In this document: positions 17,539 to 27,311 of the stretch, piece by piece | Layout: each line of letters starts with the position of its first letter | Numbering within the stretch: position 1 is the stretch's first letter | IMG/VR virus record: IMGVR_UViG_3300046008_000864 | Coordinates: 1 to 44,076 of that record | Source of the DNA: a virus | Direction: 5' to 3' (one strand) | Length of the DNA stretch: 44,076 bases | Position numbers and translations under genes: made by a program | The notes under the pieces: generated by a model | What the model was told of the DNA's origin: nothing | Database searches by the model: none | What the model saw: only the letters and a program-made list of their open reading frames with translations

Positions 17539-17988
17539 ATGAATGGATTAGCTGAAATTTTACAGTCACGAGGAGATATGCCGTGGATGTTAGAGATTGA
17601 AAAGCGAATGCAAGAAAGCGGTGAAGCATGTGAATTACCTGTAGAACACTACAGGATTCCTGGCGTGTACGTGAGATGCCTGTTCATACCAAAGGGAACT
17701 TGGTTAGTCGGGAAGATACATAACGCACCAAAGATTTCAGTATTGCTGAAGGGAAAATTAGATGTAACTGACGGTTTAACAACAGTGACGATAACCGCAC
17801 CAAATACGACTATTGATGCACCTGGGACAAAGCGTATGTGTCATGCACTTGAGGATAGTCTATTTTTGAATATACATCACACACATGAGAGTGATTTAAA
17901 CTTGATTGAAGAAGAATTAGTTTCAGATACCTTTAAGGAATTTGAACAGAAATATAAAGGAGATACGTTATGTCTTGGGTTGTCGTAG
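17539..17988 (+). CDS. Cupin-fold tail-module protein
   Basis: The 149-residue product has the alternating strands of a single cupin barrel at residues 45-120: VYVRCLFIPKGTWLVGKIHN, then VLLKGKLDVTDG, then TIDAPGTKRMCHAL and LFLNIHHTHE. The first cupin motif, G-x5-H-x-H-x(3-4)-E-x6-G, is poorly kept: one His (IHN) is present and the Glu is not obvious, so metal binding is uncertain. Such proteins are found in tail modules where lambda has its NlpC/P60 protein gpK. Role unknown; a structural barrel at the tip or a sugar-binding or modifying activity are both possible. It overlaps the next gene by 19 bases. Confidence 0.65.
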   Translation: MNGLAEILQSRGDMPWMLEIEKRMQESGEACELPVEHYRIPGVYVRCLFIPKGTWLVGKIHNAPKISVLLKGKLDVTDGLTTVTITAPNTTIDAPGTKRMCHALEDSLFLNIHHTHESDLNLIEEELVSDTFKEFEQKYKGDTLCLGLS

Positions 17989-18221
17989 CAATAGTTGGTA
18001 TCGTACTGGGCGTTATATCTATGGGGATTAGTATTTACCAAATGATGACAGCAAAAACGCCAGAACCACCTGTCCCACCTGCACAGAATATCAGTTACAT
18101 ACCAACAGCTGAACAAGGGAAGGCTGTACCAATTGTATTTGGTACTCGAGTAATTACTACGCCGAATGTAGTTTGGTGGGGTAATCCAAGAGCGTTACCT
18201 AACCGTGTTAACGTACAATGA
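17970..18221 (+). CDS. Small tail-tip protein with N-terminal membrane segment
   Basis: ATG at 17970 follows AAGGAG and lies inside the end of the cupin gene. The 83-residue product has a hydrophobic helix at residues 3-22 (VVVAIVGIVLGVISMGISI), a proline-rich linker (PEPPVPP), and then AVPIVFGTRVI and VVWWG. The last two are the pattern that opens J-like hub proteins (IPVVFG...V.WWG). It therefore looks like the detached N-terminal module of the hub encoded at 18406. The hydrophobic helix could enter the host membrane or pack inside the tail tip. The stop overlaps the next start (ATGA). Confidence 0.6.
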   Translation: MSWVVVAIVGIVLGVISMGISIYQMMTAKTPEPPVPPAQNISYIPTAEQGKAVPIVFGTRVITTPNVVWWGNPRALPNRVNVQ

Positions 18222-18406
18222 TAGTCACAATCGAAGATGTTAGAGCAGCAGGATTCTGTGTAAAGGGCATTAAGTACCACGCTGAAACTCTCGGCTTGGA
18301 TTTCAAAAAGTTATTAAGGGAAGGATATACTGTGCAAGAAGTTGAACATTTAAAAGGTGATGCTTTTATATCCAAAATTATCAAATATAAAGAAGGAGTT
18401 GCATAA
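18218..18406 (+). CDS. Small tail-module protein, 62 aa
   Basis: ATG at 18218 overlaps the previous stop and the stop at 18404-18406 overlaps the next start (TAATG). The 62 residues include IEDVRAAGFCVKGIKYHAET followed by LGLDFKKLLREGY. This resembles a small conserved phage protein seen next to hub genes, with pattern D-x-R-x-AG-[FY]-C-x-x-G and then GLD-x(3)-[FL]. It is predicted helical. Function unknown. The tight coupling to the hub gene suggests a tail-tip assembly role. Confidence 0.6.
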   Translation: MIVTIEDVRAAGFCVKGIKYHAETLGLDFKKLLREGYTVQEVEHLKGDAFISKIIKYKEGVA

Positions 18407-21400
18407 TGGGCGGTAAAGAGTCAGGCGGTCCCATAACCATTGGTTATCATTACTTTTTGAGTATGCAGTTAGCCATTTGTAAAGGACCCGTAGATTATGT
18501 AAAAGATATTCGCTCGTATGAAAACGTCATTATTCATGGTAAAAATGATATAGAACAAACTAGTTTGCGACCATCTTTAAGAAGTGATGGGAGTTATAAC
18601 ACGGATGATTTACTTTCTGTGAATGTAGAGCATCCAAATATCTATGGTGGGGTTAAGCGAGAAGGTGGCGTGGGTGTGTCGGGTACGGCTAATGGGAGTA
18701 CCGTGTACTTAGCAAATGGTGGGTATTCCCAACCGCGTATGACACGTCTCGCTGAGTTAGTTGCAGGTACAGGAGAAAGTCGTAATGCTATTACATCGTT
18801 TGGAGCTTCACCTAGTGCTTACGTTCCGATTACATCCTTCACTTTAAAAGACTTAGCACAGCATTTAAGATCAACTGTTATGGCTACTCCGAGTAATGTG
18901 GATGTAGCAACAACATTAGTTGCAGAAGATATACAGATTCTTGTAGAAACAAAAGTAGTTACGGATCCAGTTACAAGTGCGCCTGTATCGACTACAGAGG
19001 AGAAGAAAGTAGTCGTAGCAACGACAACAACTACGACTCAAACGTCAGTTGTTCCTGTTACTCAGAACGCACTGGTAAACGAGGTTGGTTACGCTGATAG
19101 ATTATCCGCATACCGAGGAATTGCTTATTGTGTGTGGGATGACTTGCATTACCAGACGAATTCCTCACGACCCAAGCCGTGGAACTTTAAAGTCTGCCGT
19201 GTACCGTTTCGACTTGCTAAAACTAAAGCGGGTAAAGCTATAGGGGTAATCAATAATGATACAAAGGATAACGTCAACTCTATAGCACTCATGGGTGGTG
19301 CGGATATGGGGAGTGTGTCCAAGAAAGGGGGAGTGGGAGACCCTTCTTTCAAGATAAACGATATGCTCGTGACTTTCCCATGGAAGAAAACGGCTTACTA
19401 CACATCTAATGGTCCAGCAGGTAAACCATATGCACTTGATCAGTTTTACTGGAATGCAAAGGTAATCTGGACTGGTCGCAAAATTACAGCTGACTCAGGT
19501 GTAAAAACAGTAGTCCCACCTAGTGTTGTATCGTGGGCGTATTACGAGTTGACTACGGGGCTTAACGAGTCGGGGACTTCATCACAAGTGTGGGTAAAAC
19601 TGGAATGGACTCAGGCTTTCTGTGCTGCTATCAGTAGCTCTTACTACGCTTCTGCGGAGGTAATGTTCAGCCAAGCAGATAAGTTAGCTGAAATTGCATC
19701 CCAATCTGTAGCATCAAATGACGGGCGTAAAGCATCACATGAAGAAGCAAACCCAGCCTTGATCATACTTGAGTGCTTAGTTAGCCCTGAATATGGAATG
19801 TCATACCCATTAGAATTCATTGATTTTGATTCTTTTGAATTTGCTGCGGAAACACTAGCTACAGAAGAATTTGGGATGTCTGCGGTATGGGAAAACAATG
19901 CTACTGTGGAGGACTTCATAAGCACAGTCATTCAGACGATCAATGCGGTTTTATATGTACATCCGCTAACAAGCAAATTCACGCTTCAACTTATCCGTAA
20001 GTGGACTGGAAATAAGAAACTGGCGAATGAATATAACGTCTTGGAGATGAGAAGTTTTGCAAGACCCGCAATATCGGAACTTACAAACCAAGTTACGTTA
20101 CAGTGGACAGATGCGATCTTGGGTACTCAGCGTTCAATGACTGTGCACAATACAGCTATGAGAGAAATGCAGGGAGGTATCATTGGTACGATTAGAAATT
20201 ACGTAGGGATTACGTCTGATAAACTCGCAAACCAATTAGCTGCAAGGGATTTAGCTATTTTATCTCAGCCATTAGCAACCGTGGAGTTAATTGTAAACAG
20301 AGATTTTATGGACTCTCATCTTGGCGAGGTGATTGAATTTCACTGGTTAGACCTTGGCATCGAAAGCATGATCTTGCGTATTGTGGATATTGGATATGGT
20401 TTAATTGAAGATGGAAGAATCACGCTGAAGTGTGTTGAAGATGTGTACAACGTAGGTATTGCCTCTTTCATTCCCATGTCTGAGCCTGAAATGGCAGCAG
20501 TAAAAACAGACACTGCTCACATACCCGTGGAGTATGACTTAGTAAACTTAAACTATGTTGATTTGCTCAGATTAAGATTACAGGCAGGTGCTACAACTTC
20601 CTTTGATTACGTTGATACATCAGGTGGTGCTATTGCAGCTTTCTGTGGAGCAAAAACCGAGAATGAAAAGATATTTGAGTTGGCAGTTAGAAGTACCATA
20701 GGCACAGGAATTATCGAAGTAGATAATACCCCATCAGATTACACACACCCTGAAAATTCTAAGTTGTACAGAACTATTGGAGTCTACGATACTGTCCCTT
20801 ATGCTGAAACAAGCGTTTTAGCCCATCGCCATGAAACAGTAATCCACCTAAACGTAGAGGTAAGTTTGCTGTTACAAACCGTTAAAGGTCAAGATGTGTA
20901 TGCTTATTGTAACGGGGAATACTTGCAAATCATTGAATTTGGGGTTAACTACGAAACAGTAACTGTTGGACGTGGATGTATATCATCTGTACCACAAGAA
21001 ATTCCTGTAGGGTCTACTATCTGGTTTTACAGCCAAGATTTAGACAAAGTTACTATTGATATTGAATGGGTAGCGAAGCAACAGATTGGTGGAACCATGT
21101 TCCCTGTCTCGAATAATAACCGCCTTAAAGATGAGAATGCGCCACCTACGAAAGTTGTTACAGTGAATTCAAATTGGGCAAACCCTTACCCACCTGCAAG
21201 CATTGGTGTTGAGTCAGATGATAGCGGATACATGCGTATTCACTGGAAGCATAGGGATGCTGTGGCACAACAAGACAAGTTGTTAAGCGAGTCTGATGCG
21301 GGTATGCCAAGAAGACCAGGTATTTACTATGCCATTCGTGTACTGACTACGGATGGAAACCTAACTCCTAACCCAATGAATATACCCAGATACGTTGGTG

Positions 21401-22422
21401 CAAAGAATGTTACAGGTGGATTTGATACTGAATATGTGACCTATGACATGGTGGATAATTGGTGGGCTTTGCCTGTTGTGGTTGTTGCGGTAAAAGCAGT
21501 AGAAGGCGAGTTACACAGTGACTGGGCTTACGTTGAGTACAATACAGTAACAAACACTGTTACGAATAAAAGTTACCCACAAAGCTTCTTTGGTACGTTC
21601 ACGCCAGTTACAATGGACTTGATGACTAAGCTCCGTGTAGAAGTTAGTGGTGATTTTGACTATGACCCAGATCAAAGTAGGTATGAATTTGAAGGTGAGG
21701 AGTTAAAACTGTCTTTTAAAACAAACATCAATACCATCCTTGAAGATGAAAAGATGTTCCACTCTCAGGAAGAGCTTGATTCGTGGTTTAAAAGATACCG
21801 AATTGATTTCTACAACCTAGAGACGGTAGTACCAAAACTGAACAGTAGTGGCGTTGTAATTCCTGGAGAATTTACTTCCCCAATCCTTGTCACAAAGTAC
21901 ACTAAAGAAGATTACTTTAATTACGTGCTTCACGATAACGCTTCAGATCATAAGAATGCGGCTCAGGTGCACGATAATTTACCATCACCAACTTTTGGGT
22001 TTATGGTGTACGTTGAAGATATTCATGGGAATTTAAGTTTAGCCCACTCCACAGTAAAAACTAAAGCTGGTGAAACGTTTAACACTCCTGATTCTTTCAC
22101 TACCGTAACAAGCTCTACAGGTTTAAAAGTACCAAGTAATGCGCCTAGACAGGGCTTAGTTGCCATTCTTGGAACAACAGCAACTTTGACTAGAGACGCT
22201 ACTATTTCTAAAGACGTAAACTATTACTATGTTAGGAAAGGTACTGTAACAGCAGTAGACGTAACGCCTGTGTACAAGTTTAATGTACTAGGGGCAACTG
22301 TTATTGATTCTGTTTTAGACATGACAGGACTAGATGTAATCCACCCTAAAACTTTAGATATAACTCGGCTGGAAATGGACACGATAACTAACTTAACTAA
22401 AGAGGTTCAAGTAACAAAATGA
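18406..22422 (+). CDS. Central tail hub / host specificity (J-like) protein
   Basis: The 1338-residue protein opens with the motif YHYFLSMQLAICKGPVDYV, which starts many J-like hub proteins (a strand followed by a CxGPV turn). Residues 455-530 (NPALIILECLVSPEYGM... VEDFISTVIQTINAVLYVHP) and 560-690 (QVTLQWTDA, ATVELIVNRDF, GEVIEFHWLDLGI) match the trimeric hub barrels of the phage tail 3/TipJ type. The remaining C-terminal part has fibronectin-like beta domains. A Thr/Val-rich insertion (about residues 165-215) interrupts the N-terminal region. This protein closes the tail tube and carries the fibres. ATGA overlap with the next gene. Confidence 0.85.
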   Translation: MGGKESGGPITIGYHYFLSMQLAICKGPVDYVKDIRSYENVIIHGKNDIEQTSLRPSLRSDGSYNTDDLLSVNVEHPNIYGGVKREGGVGVSGTANGSTVYLANGGYSQPRMTRLAELVAGTGESRNAITSFGASPSAYVPITSFTLKDLAQHLRSTVMATPSNVDVATTLVAEDIQILVETKVVTDPVTSAPVSTTEEKKVVVATTTTTTQTSVVPVTQNALVNEVGYADRLSAYRGIAYCVWDDLHYQTNSSRPKPWNFKVCRVPFRLAKTKAGKAIGVINNDTKDNVNSIALMGGADMGSVSKKGGVGDPSFKINDMLVTFPWKKTAYYTSNGPAGKPYALDQFYWNAKVIWTGRKITADSGVKTVVPPSVVSWAYYELTTGLNESGTSSQVWVKLEWTQAFCAAISSSYYASAEVMFSQADKLAEIASQSVASNDGRKASHEEANPALIILECLVSPEYGMSYPLEFIDFDSFEFAAETLATEEFGMSAVWENNATVEDFISTVIQTINAVLYVHPLTSKFTLQLIRKWTGNKKLANEYNVLEMRSFARPAISELTNQVTLQWTDAILGTQRSMTVHNTAMREMQGGIIGTIRNYVGITSDKLANQLAARDLAILSQPLATVELIVNRDFMDSHLGEVIEFHWLDLGIESMILRIVDIGYGLIEDGRITLKCVEDVYNVGIASFIPMSEPEMAAVKTDTAHIPVEYDLVNLNYVDLLRLRLQAGATTSFDYVDTSGGAIAAFCGAKTENEKIFELAVRSTIGTGIIEVDNTPSDYTHPENSKLYRTIGVYDTVPYAETSVLAHRHETVIHLNVEVSLLLQTVKGQDVYAYCNGEYLQIIEFGVNYETVTVGRGCISSVPQEIPVGSTIWFYSQDLDKVTIDIEWVAKQQIGGTMFPVSNNNRLKDENAPPTKVVTVNSNWANPYPPASIGVESDDSGYMRIHWKHRDAVAQQDKLLSESDAGMPRRPGIYYAIRVLTTDGNLTPNPMNIPRYVGAKNVTGGFDTEYVTYDMVDNWWALPVVVVAVKAVEGELHSDWAYVEYNTVTNTVTNKSYPQSFFGTFTPVTMDLMTKLRVEVSGDFDYDPDQSRYEFEGEELKLSFKTNINTILEDEKMFHSQEELDSWFKRYRIDFYNLETVVPKLNSSGVVIPGEFTSPILVTKYTKEDYFNYVLHDNASDHKNAAQVHDNLPSPTFGFMVYVEDIHGNLSLAHSTVKTKAGETFNTPDSFTTVTSSTGLKVPSNAPRQGLVAILGTTATLTRDATISKDVNYYYVRKGTVTAVDVTPVYKFNVLGATVIDSVLDMTGLDVIHPKTLDITRLEMDTITNLTKEVQVTK

Positions 22423-25400
22423 AACTAATACCTAACGAAATTTTCATCGATGAATTATCAAATAGAACTTATTTTAATGACAATGGTAAATTAAGACTTA
22501 TCGCTACGATAGGAGCCCCTGCGGGTTCTCCTATTGAGTTAGACGGCATTACAGTTGAAGAACTAGTCACGACTAAAGCCGATTTCTACGCTGATAATAA
22601 CCTGATTACCACACCAATTACTGATGCTCTCACGAGTGTAGTTTTTTCAACCCCAACAGACGTAGGTGACGGCACGGTTGATTTTCGTGCTTCTTGGAAG
22701 TGGGAACACGTGGATGTTAACGGTAAAATCGTTCAACCAATAGACGGGTTTTTTATTCAGGTTGTAGGTTCTACAGCAGACGTAGCCGCAGATTTCACAC
22801 TCAATAGCAAAACGTCAGGTGACATCATAAAGTTCTTACCTGCTGTGGGAGGTGATCATAAGACGTTTCATTACACGTTTAATGGCGTAATGAATTCTTT
22901 TTACACGATGAGAATCACGCCGTACAGAACTGTGAAAGCGTTATTAGCTTCTGAGGCTACAGTTATTTATGGTCCACCCACAACATCAAGCAGAACACAA
23001 AGCTATGCGTTAAAATTCAATAACATAGACGTATCAGCATTAAGCATATCTTACAATAATGTCATAGAAGATGGAGTAATTGAGCCATATGAAAAAAAGT
23101 TCTTTGTACTCCCTTACTTAGCCAAAATAGCGACAACCCCAGATTCAGAATATAGTAATGTCCTTGCTAAACTAGCTGGACTTACGGGGATACCTGCTAG
23201 TCTCACGAGCAACATAACAACAGCCAGAAATGCGCTTAACCAGTTGTTGACTCAAACATACCACGAGGCAAAGCCAGATAACACAGCAAGCACGGTTATG
23301 TCTGATCTTTTAACTGGAGCGAATCGGAAAAAGACGCATCTTATTTCTGACAAAGCTTTATTCCTCGCTGTGTTTGACACGTATGAGAAAAGCCTAATTT
23401 CTATTGACTTTGCGATTACACTTTTCTTGCTAAACGCAAATGATCAAGCTCAAGGCTTAATTTCAACAATCGCTGACTTAATTATGGACGTTGGAGAGCT
23501 TGTTAGTTTAGACGCTCGCTTCCAAGCAGTAACTGATTCTTACAATAACCATTTGATGGCTGCGGCGGTAACGAAAGCTAGTATTACACCAGTTACTACA
23601 GCGTTTAATAACCTTAAAACAGGGCTGACTACACCCAGATTTACATTGTCTGCACTTAACGTAACGTCAAGTTCAGCAGATACACCGTTTCTGCCAAAAT
23701 TGAATGGTGGTGCTTCGAGTAGTTTAAGGCGTATTTTTGTTGATCGCGTAGACGTGATTACTTTTTATAACCTATGGGATGCTTGGTATGCCGCATCAGA
23801 CGCATTTGATGTAGTAACTAAGGCAGCATCAGAATCGACTTTAACAAGTATTTCTTCATTTGACCATAGTACGGACTACCGTATAAACCTATTATCTCAG
23901 TTGGATAAAAAATGGGGTCTTATTTTAACCAATAGCTTTCAGTCTACGTTGCTTAACTGGCTAGATGATACATGGGAGAAGAAAAATAACAAACTAATGG
24001 TGAACAATAACGTAACAAATACGTTAACTACCTTACGGGCACAACTCCTAACTCTGCTCAATGCTAATCAAGATACATTTAATACGAAAACTTATGTATT
24101 TGCACAAGACGTAACAACTATTAAGACTTTTAAGGGTAACAATGCGTATATTATCTTAAAAAGTATTACCTCTTTAGAGTCTCTGTTTAACAAAGCTGTT
24201 GAGATGTATGTTGCTAAACAAGCATTAGCCATAAGTTTAGGGTTGAGTCTAAGTCAAATTTATTCTGACTCAAAAACACTTGCACTATTTCTTGCTGCGA
24301 ACACTTTACTCGTGTTTGTAAAAGGTGATCAGTATGTTGACAAACTTACAGGATTACGAAGTCATTACGATGGCACAACCTGGGTTGTGGACTCTATCAG
24401 TGTTGACTCAAATATCCCAGATGGTGGTGCAGATTTTGCAACTTTAAGCGATTTGTTAGCGAAAACAGCGAGTTTCGGTAACGATTCTGTTATCTCTATT
24501 GCTGAAAAAACATCTGGATCGGGTAGTTTACAATCTCTTCTTGATACAGCAAGACTTGAATCGGAAAAATTTACTGCTGATATTGCAAAGTACAACATAA
24601 CAACAACATACGCGAGTAAGTTTGCAGCATTAGAAACTATGTTGACGGTTACTAGGCATGAGATGCTAAAACCTAATTTAAAATCGTATAGCCCAAATTG
24701 GTACAGACGTATGTTTGGTACGGGTACTTCAGTCTACTTTGCTAATGGTAGTTCTGGGGGGTATGTAGGTGGTAGTGACACGAAATGTAATAACAAGGTT
24801 GATCCGATTGCGTTTAATTTAGTGATTGCTGATTACCTTGCAGTGCGTGTGGCGTTAAAGTCAGCTATTACTGAAGCCGCAAAACTCGTAATTGAGCCTA
24901 CCGCAACAGTAGTTACGACAGATCCAGAAACTCAACTCCCTGTGACTGTGACCATTGTGGATTACATGAAAGGTGTGGACACAATTCTTGATGATGACGT
25001 GATTGTTAGTAAAGAAAAGACAGGATTGAAGGCAATTCTTGATGACGCTAAAGCTGAACACGCTGATGTGTTAGAGCGATACAGATTCTACGGTGTCCCT
25101 GATGCAGGGTACACATCAACTTACAATGCTTTAGTTACTGCGTTGGAGGTTACTCGTTATCAAATTTGTGACATGCCAGGCAAAAAACTTGTGGTTAATC
25201 GCTTCAGTCGCTTGCTGGGTATTGAGAAAGAGGAATACACATCAACGGGGGTAATTAACAACACAGGTGGAAGAGCTTACAAAACCTGTTACCAAAAATC
25301 ACACTTAATAACTGATATTGCAGCATTCAGAGTGGTTATTGCTAATTACCAGTTGAGGAGAAATACAGCCGCTAAATTGCATGAAAGAGGGAAATGGGTA

Positions 25401-25739
25401 GGTTCTGCTACAACTGCTGGGGCTATTGCAGTTGATAAACCAAAAGTACCTGGATCATTTTATTGGAACCCTGACGTAGGTCAAAAACGGCTATACGGTG
25501 TCCGTTCAAGTTTTTGGGTATTAGTTGTGATACTCGCGTCTGCAAATGAAGGGTACGGTAACTTAGATGCTGGGCAGACACCTGATAAAGGGACGGGGGC
25601 AAACTCAACTATCATTCGTTTCTACGACACTCAAAATGGGTTATACTACACCAGAAGAAAGACAACAGATAGCTGGTCATTAGTAGACATAACAAAACCG
25701 ATCACTATCTACGGAACCACGTTACCAGGAACAAACTAG
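22419..25739 (+). CDS. Large tail-tip protein with repeated helical units
   Basis: The 1106-residue product starts with a beta-rich domain (1-190) resembling fibronectin-type tail domains, then changes to long helices. A degenerate helical unit recurs: a helix ending TRHEM (about nt 24652), then a variable Gly/Asn/Cys loop and FNLVIADYL (about 24813-24839). The next copy has TRYQI (about 25153) and FRVVIANYQ (about 25326-25352), a spacing near 168 residues. Earlier, weaker copies lie near TYHEA (about 23257) and TPRFT (about 23630). The loops contain single cysteines. The final 100 residues are beta-like with a fibre-style end. Function unknown; a side fibre, hub extension or adhesin scaffold is likely from position after the hub. 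Confidence 0.6.
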   Translation: MKLIPNEIFIDELSNRTYFNDNGKLRLIATIGAPAGSPIELDGITVEELVTTKADFYADNNLITTPITDALTSVVFSTPTDVGDGTVDFRASWKWEHVDVNGKIVQPIDGFFIQVVGSTADVAADFTLNSKTSGDIIKFLPAVGGDHKTFHYTFNGVMNSFYTMRITPYRTVKALLASEATVIYGPPTTSSRTQSYALKFNNIDVSALSISYNNVIEDGVIEPYEKKFFVLPYLAKIATTPDSEYSNVLAKLAGLTGIPASLTSNITTARNALNQLLTQTYHEAKPDNTASTVMSDLLTGANRKKTHLISDKALFLAVFDTYEKSLISIDFAITLFLLNANDQAQGLISTIADLIMDVGELVSLDARFQAVTDSYNNHLMAAAVTKASITPVTTAFNNLKTGLTTPRFTLSALNVTSSSADTPFLPKLNGGASSSLRRIFVDRVDVITFYNLWDAWYAASDAFDVVTKAASESTLTSISSFDHSTDYRINLLSQLDKKWGLILTNSFQSTLLNWLDDTWEKKNNKLMVNNNVTNTLTTLRAQLLTLLNANQDTFNTKTYVFAQDVTTIKTFKGNNAYIILKSITSLESLFNKAVEMYVAKQALAISLGLSLSQIYSDSKTLALFLAANTLLVFVKGDQYVDKLTGLRSHYDGTTWVVDSISVDSNIPDGGADFATLSDLLAKTASFGNDSVISIAEKTSGSGSLQSLLDTARLESEKFTADIAKYNITTTYASKFAALETMLTVTRHEMLKPNLKSYSPNWYRRMFGTGTSVYFANGSSGGYVGGSDTKCNNKVDPIAFNLVIADYLAVRVALKSAITEAAKLVIEPTATVVTTDPETQLPVTVTIVDYMKGVDTILDDDVIVSKEKTGLKAILDDAKAEHADVLERYRFYGVPDAGYTSTYNALVTALEVTRYQICDMPGKKLVVNRFSRLLGIEKEEYTSTGVINNTGGRAYKTCYQKSHLITDIAAFRVVIANYQLRRNTAAKLHERGKWVGSATTAGAIAVDKPKVPGSFYWNPDVGQKRLYGVRSSFWVLVVILASANEGYGNLDAGQTPDKGTGANSTIIRFYDTQNGLYYTRRKTTDSWSLVDITKPITIYGTTLPGTN

Positions 25740-27311
25740 ATGTCGGATATTGTGTATATTGGAGATATTTTTATAAACGGAGGTACTTCTAGTATCTCTG
25801 CCCCTGGGGGTGTAATGATCCCACCAGGAGAATCTGCTAAATGGAATGGTAGTGTTTGGGAATTGTTGAAGACACCTTGGAGTGCGGTGGATGGGTTGAA
25901 CAAAAGGATTCACTCCGATAATCCTCCAAGTACGTCTGGTCTAACCGTTGGTGATTACTGGGTAAATACAGGACCAAATCAGACATTCACGGCGGGTGGA
26001 AAAACATATGACATAGATACAAACGGCGAGGCAGTGTGGGACGGGACACAGTTCAAAATTTTAACAAGTGTTTCCTACGACAAAATAACGGACCCAACCA
26101 GTGCGGATGGTAATAACGGCGATGTGTGGGTAAACAAAATAAAGGGATTTGTTTATAAAAAATCCTCTGATGTTTGGGATTTGAAAGGGACAATAAATAA
26201 AAAATTCACGGGTGCAAGCGGAACAACCTTGCCATCTTCTGTTGCAGCAGAAAAATTCTTCTTACTTGCATCTGGAACCATTTCAAGCAAGAGCTACAGT
26301 CTCTACAAAAGCGCCTCGGGGGGCTGGGTTAATATAAACGCTCAAGCAACGATGTCAGATGAGTTTTTCTCTGAAACCACAAATACTTTGTTTTACAAAA
26401 CTTTAGATAACTGGGAAGCTAGAGCAAAAACTAATGCTGTGTTCAACACTGACGGAGAAGGAAATGAGCCGCTTGTCTACCCTTCAAACTCTTCTGCTGG
26501 AGATATTGTAATTCACACCAACACTGCCCCTGGTGCGGAAAATGGGAGAAAAACAGTTTTTATATCTTATGAAAGTGCGTTGGAGCAAATACGCTGGAAG
26601 GCAGCATCAAATCTGGTAACACACTCAAGCCACTTAACAGATGTGGCTGATATATTAAACACCAAAATAATAATTGATTCTGGGGTTTTGAAAGGTATAG
26701 GCTCTGCAGGCGTTACAGTTGATAACGCTGTGCAAAAATGGTCGCAGGTTGTAAACGACAACGGAAAAAAAGCAGTGGACGGAGCAACAAAAAATACTGG
26801 TTTGTTTGCTAATATCGAAGGTCAGTTGACTCCAGACATGAACATAACCAATTACATTGCCCCAGAGACTTTAGGGACAGTGAAAATGGCTACATTTTCC
26901 TCTATATTTCCGTTAACACCTGCATCGCTAACGCAAACTCTTGGAAGCACTTTCGCTACAGGGGAGCTGGTCCTGCCAGTCAGAACAGGATACTCGGTAA
27001 AGTATGCACTTATATTTTCTGGGGATGTTAGGGCATGGTCTTTTTCCTCTGGGGATTATGCAGACTGCGTCTTTGCTATTTACAAAGGTACGGTGAAGGA
27101 TGGAACAGCAGTTAAGTTGCTGGATTCAGCGGTCACGGTTGGTTCTCCGCCAAAATACGCGAATTTCTCTGTAAGTTATAGTCTTACCGTTGCGGCAGGA
27201 GAAGCAGTGAAGATTTTCGTATCTGCAGGTGTATTGAGTAAATCTGCCAACGCCTCGGCATATGTATCGTCTAATGACGTTAGAGTAGTCGCAATAATGC
27301 AGGTGGCATAA
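25740..27311 (+). CDS. Tail fibre protein, beta-repeat type
   Basis: The ATG at 25740 directly follows the upstream stop. The 523-residue product has repeated beta units with a Trp-centred pattern: GESAKWNGSVWELL (about 27-40), GDYWVNTG (78-85), GEAVWDGTQFKIL (98-110), GDVWVNKIKGFVYKKSSDVW (125-144) and GGWVNINAQATMSD (189-202). This is typical of trimeric fibre shafts. The C-terminal 120 residues form a separate beta domain ending in NDVRVVAIMQV, probably a tip or knob. Ile is often coded by ATA here. It ends with TAATG overlap with the next gene. Receptor binding or chaperoned trimerisation is inferred. Confidence 0.6.
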   Translation: MSDIVYIGDIFINGGTSSISAPGGVMIPPGESAKWNGSVWELLKTPWSAVDGLNKRIHSDNPPSTSGLTVGDYWVNTGPNQTFTAGGKTYDIDTNGEAVWDGTQFKILTSVSYDKITDPTSADGNNGDVWVNKIKGFVYKKSSDVWDLKGTINKKFTGASGTTLPSSVAAEKFFLLASGTISSKSYSLYKSASGGWVNINAQATMSDEFFSETTNTLFYKTLDNWEARAKTNAVFNTDGEGNEPLVYPSNSSAGDIVIHTNTAPGAENGRKTVFISYESALEQIRWKAASNLVTHSSHLTDVADILNTKIIIDSGVLKGIGSAGVTVDNAVQKWSQVVNDNGKKAVDGATKNTGLFANIEGQLTPDMNITNYIAPETLGTVKMATFSSIFPLTPASLTQTLGSTFATGELVLPVRTGYSVKYALIFSGDVRAWSFSSGDYADCVFAIYKGTVKDGTAVKLLDSAVTVGSPPKYANFSVSYSLTVAAGEAVKIFVSAGVLSKSANASAYVSSNDVRVVAIMQVA

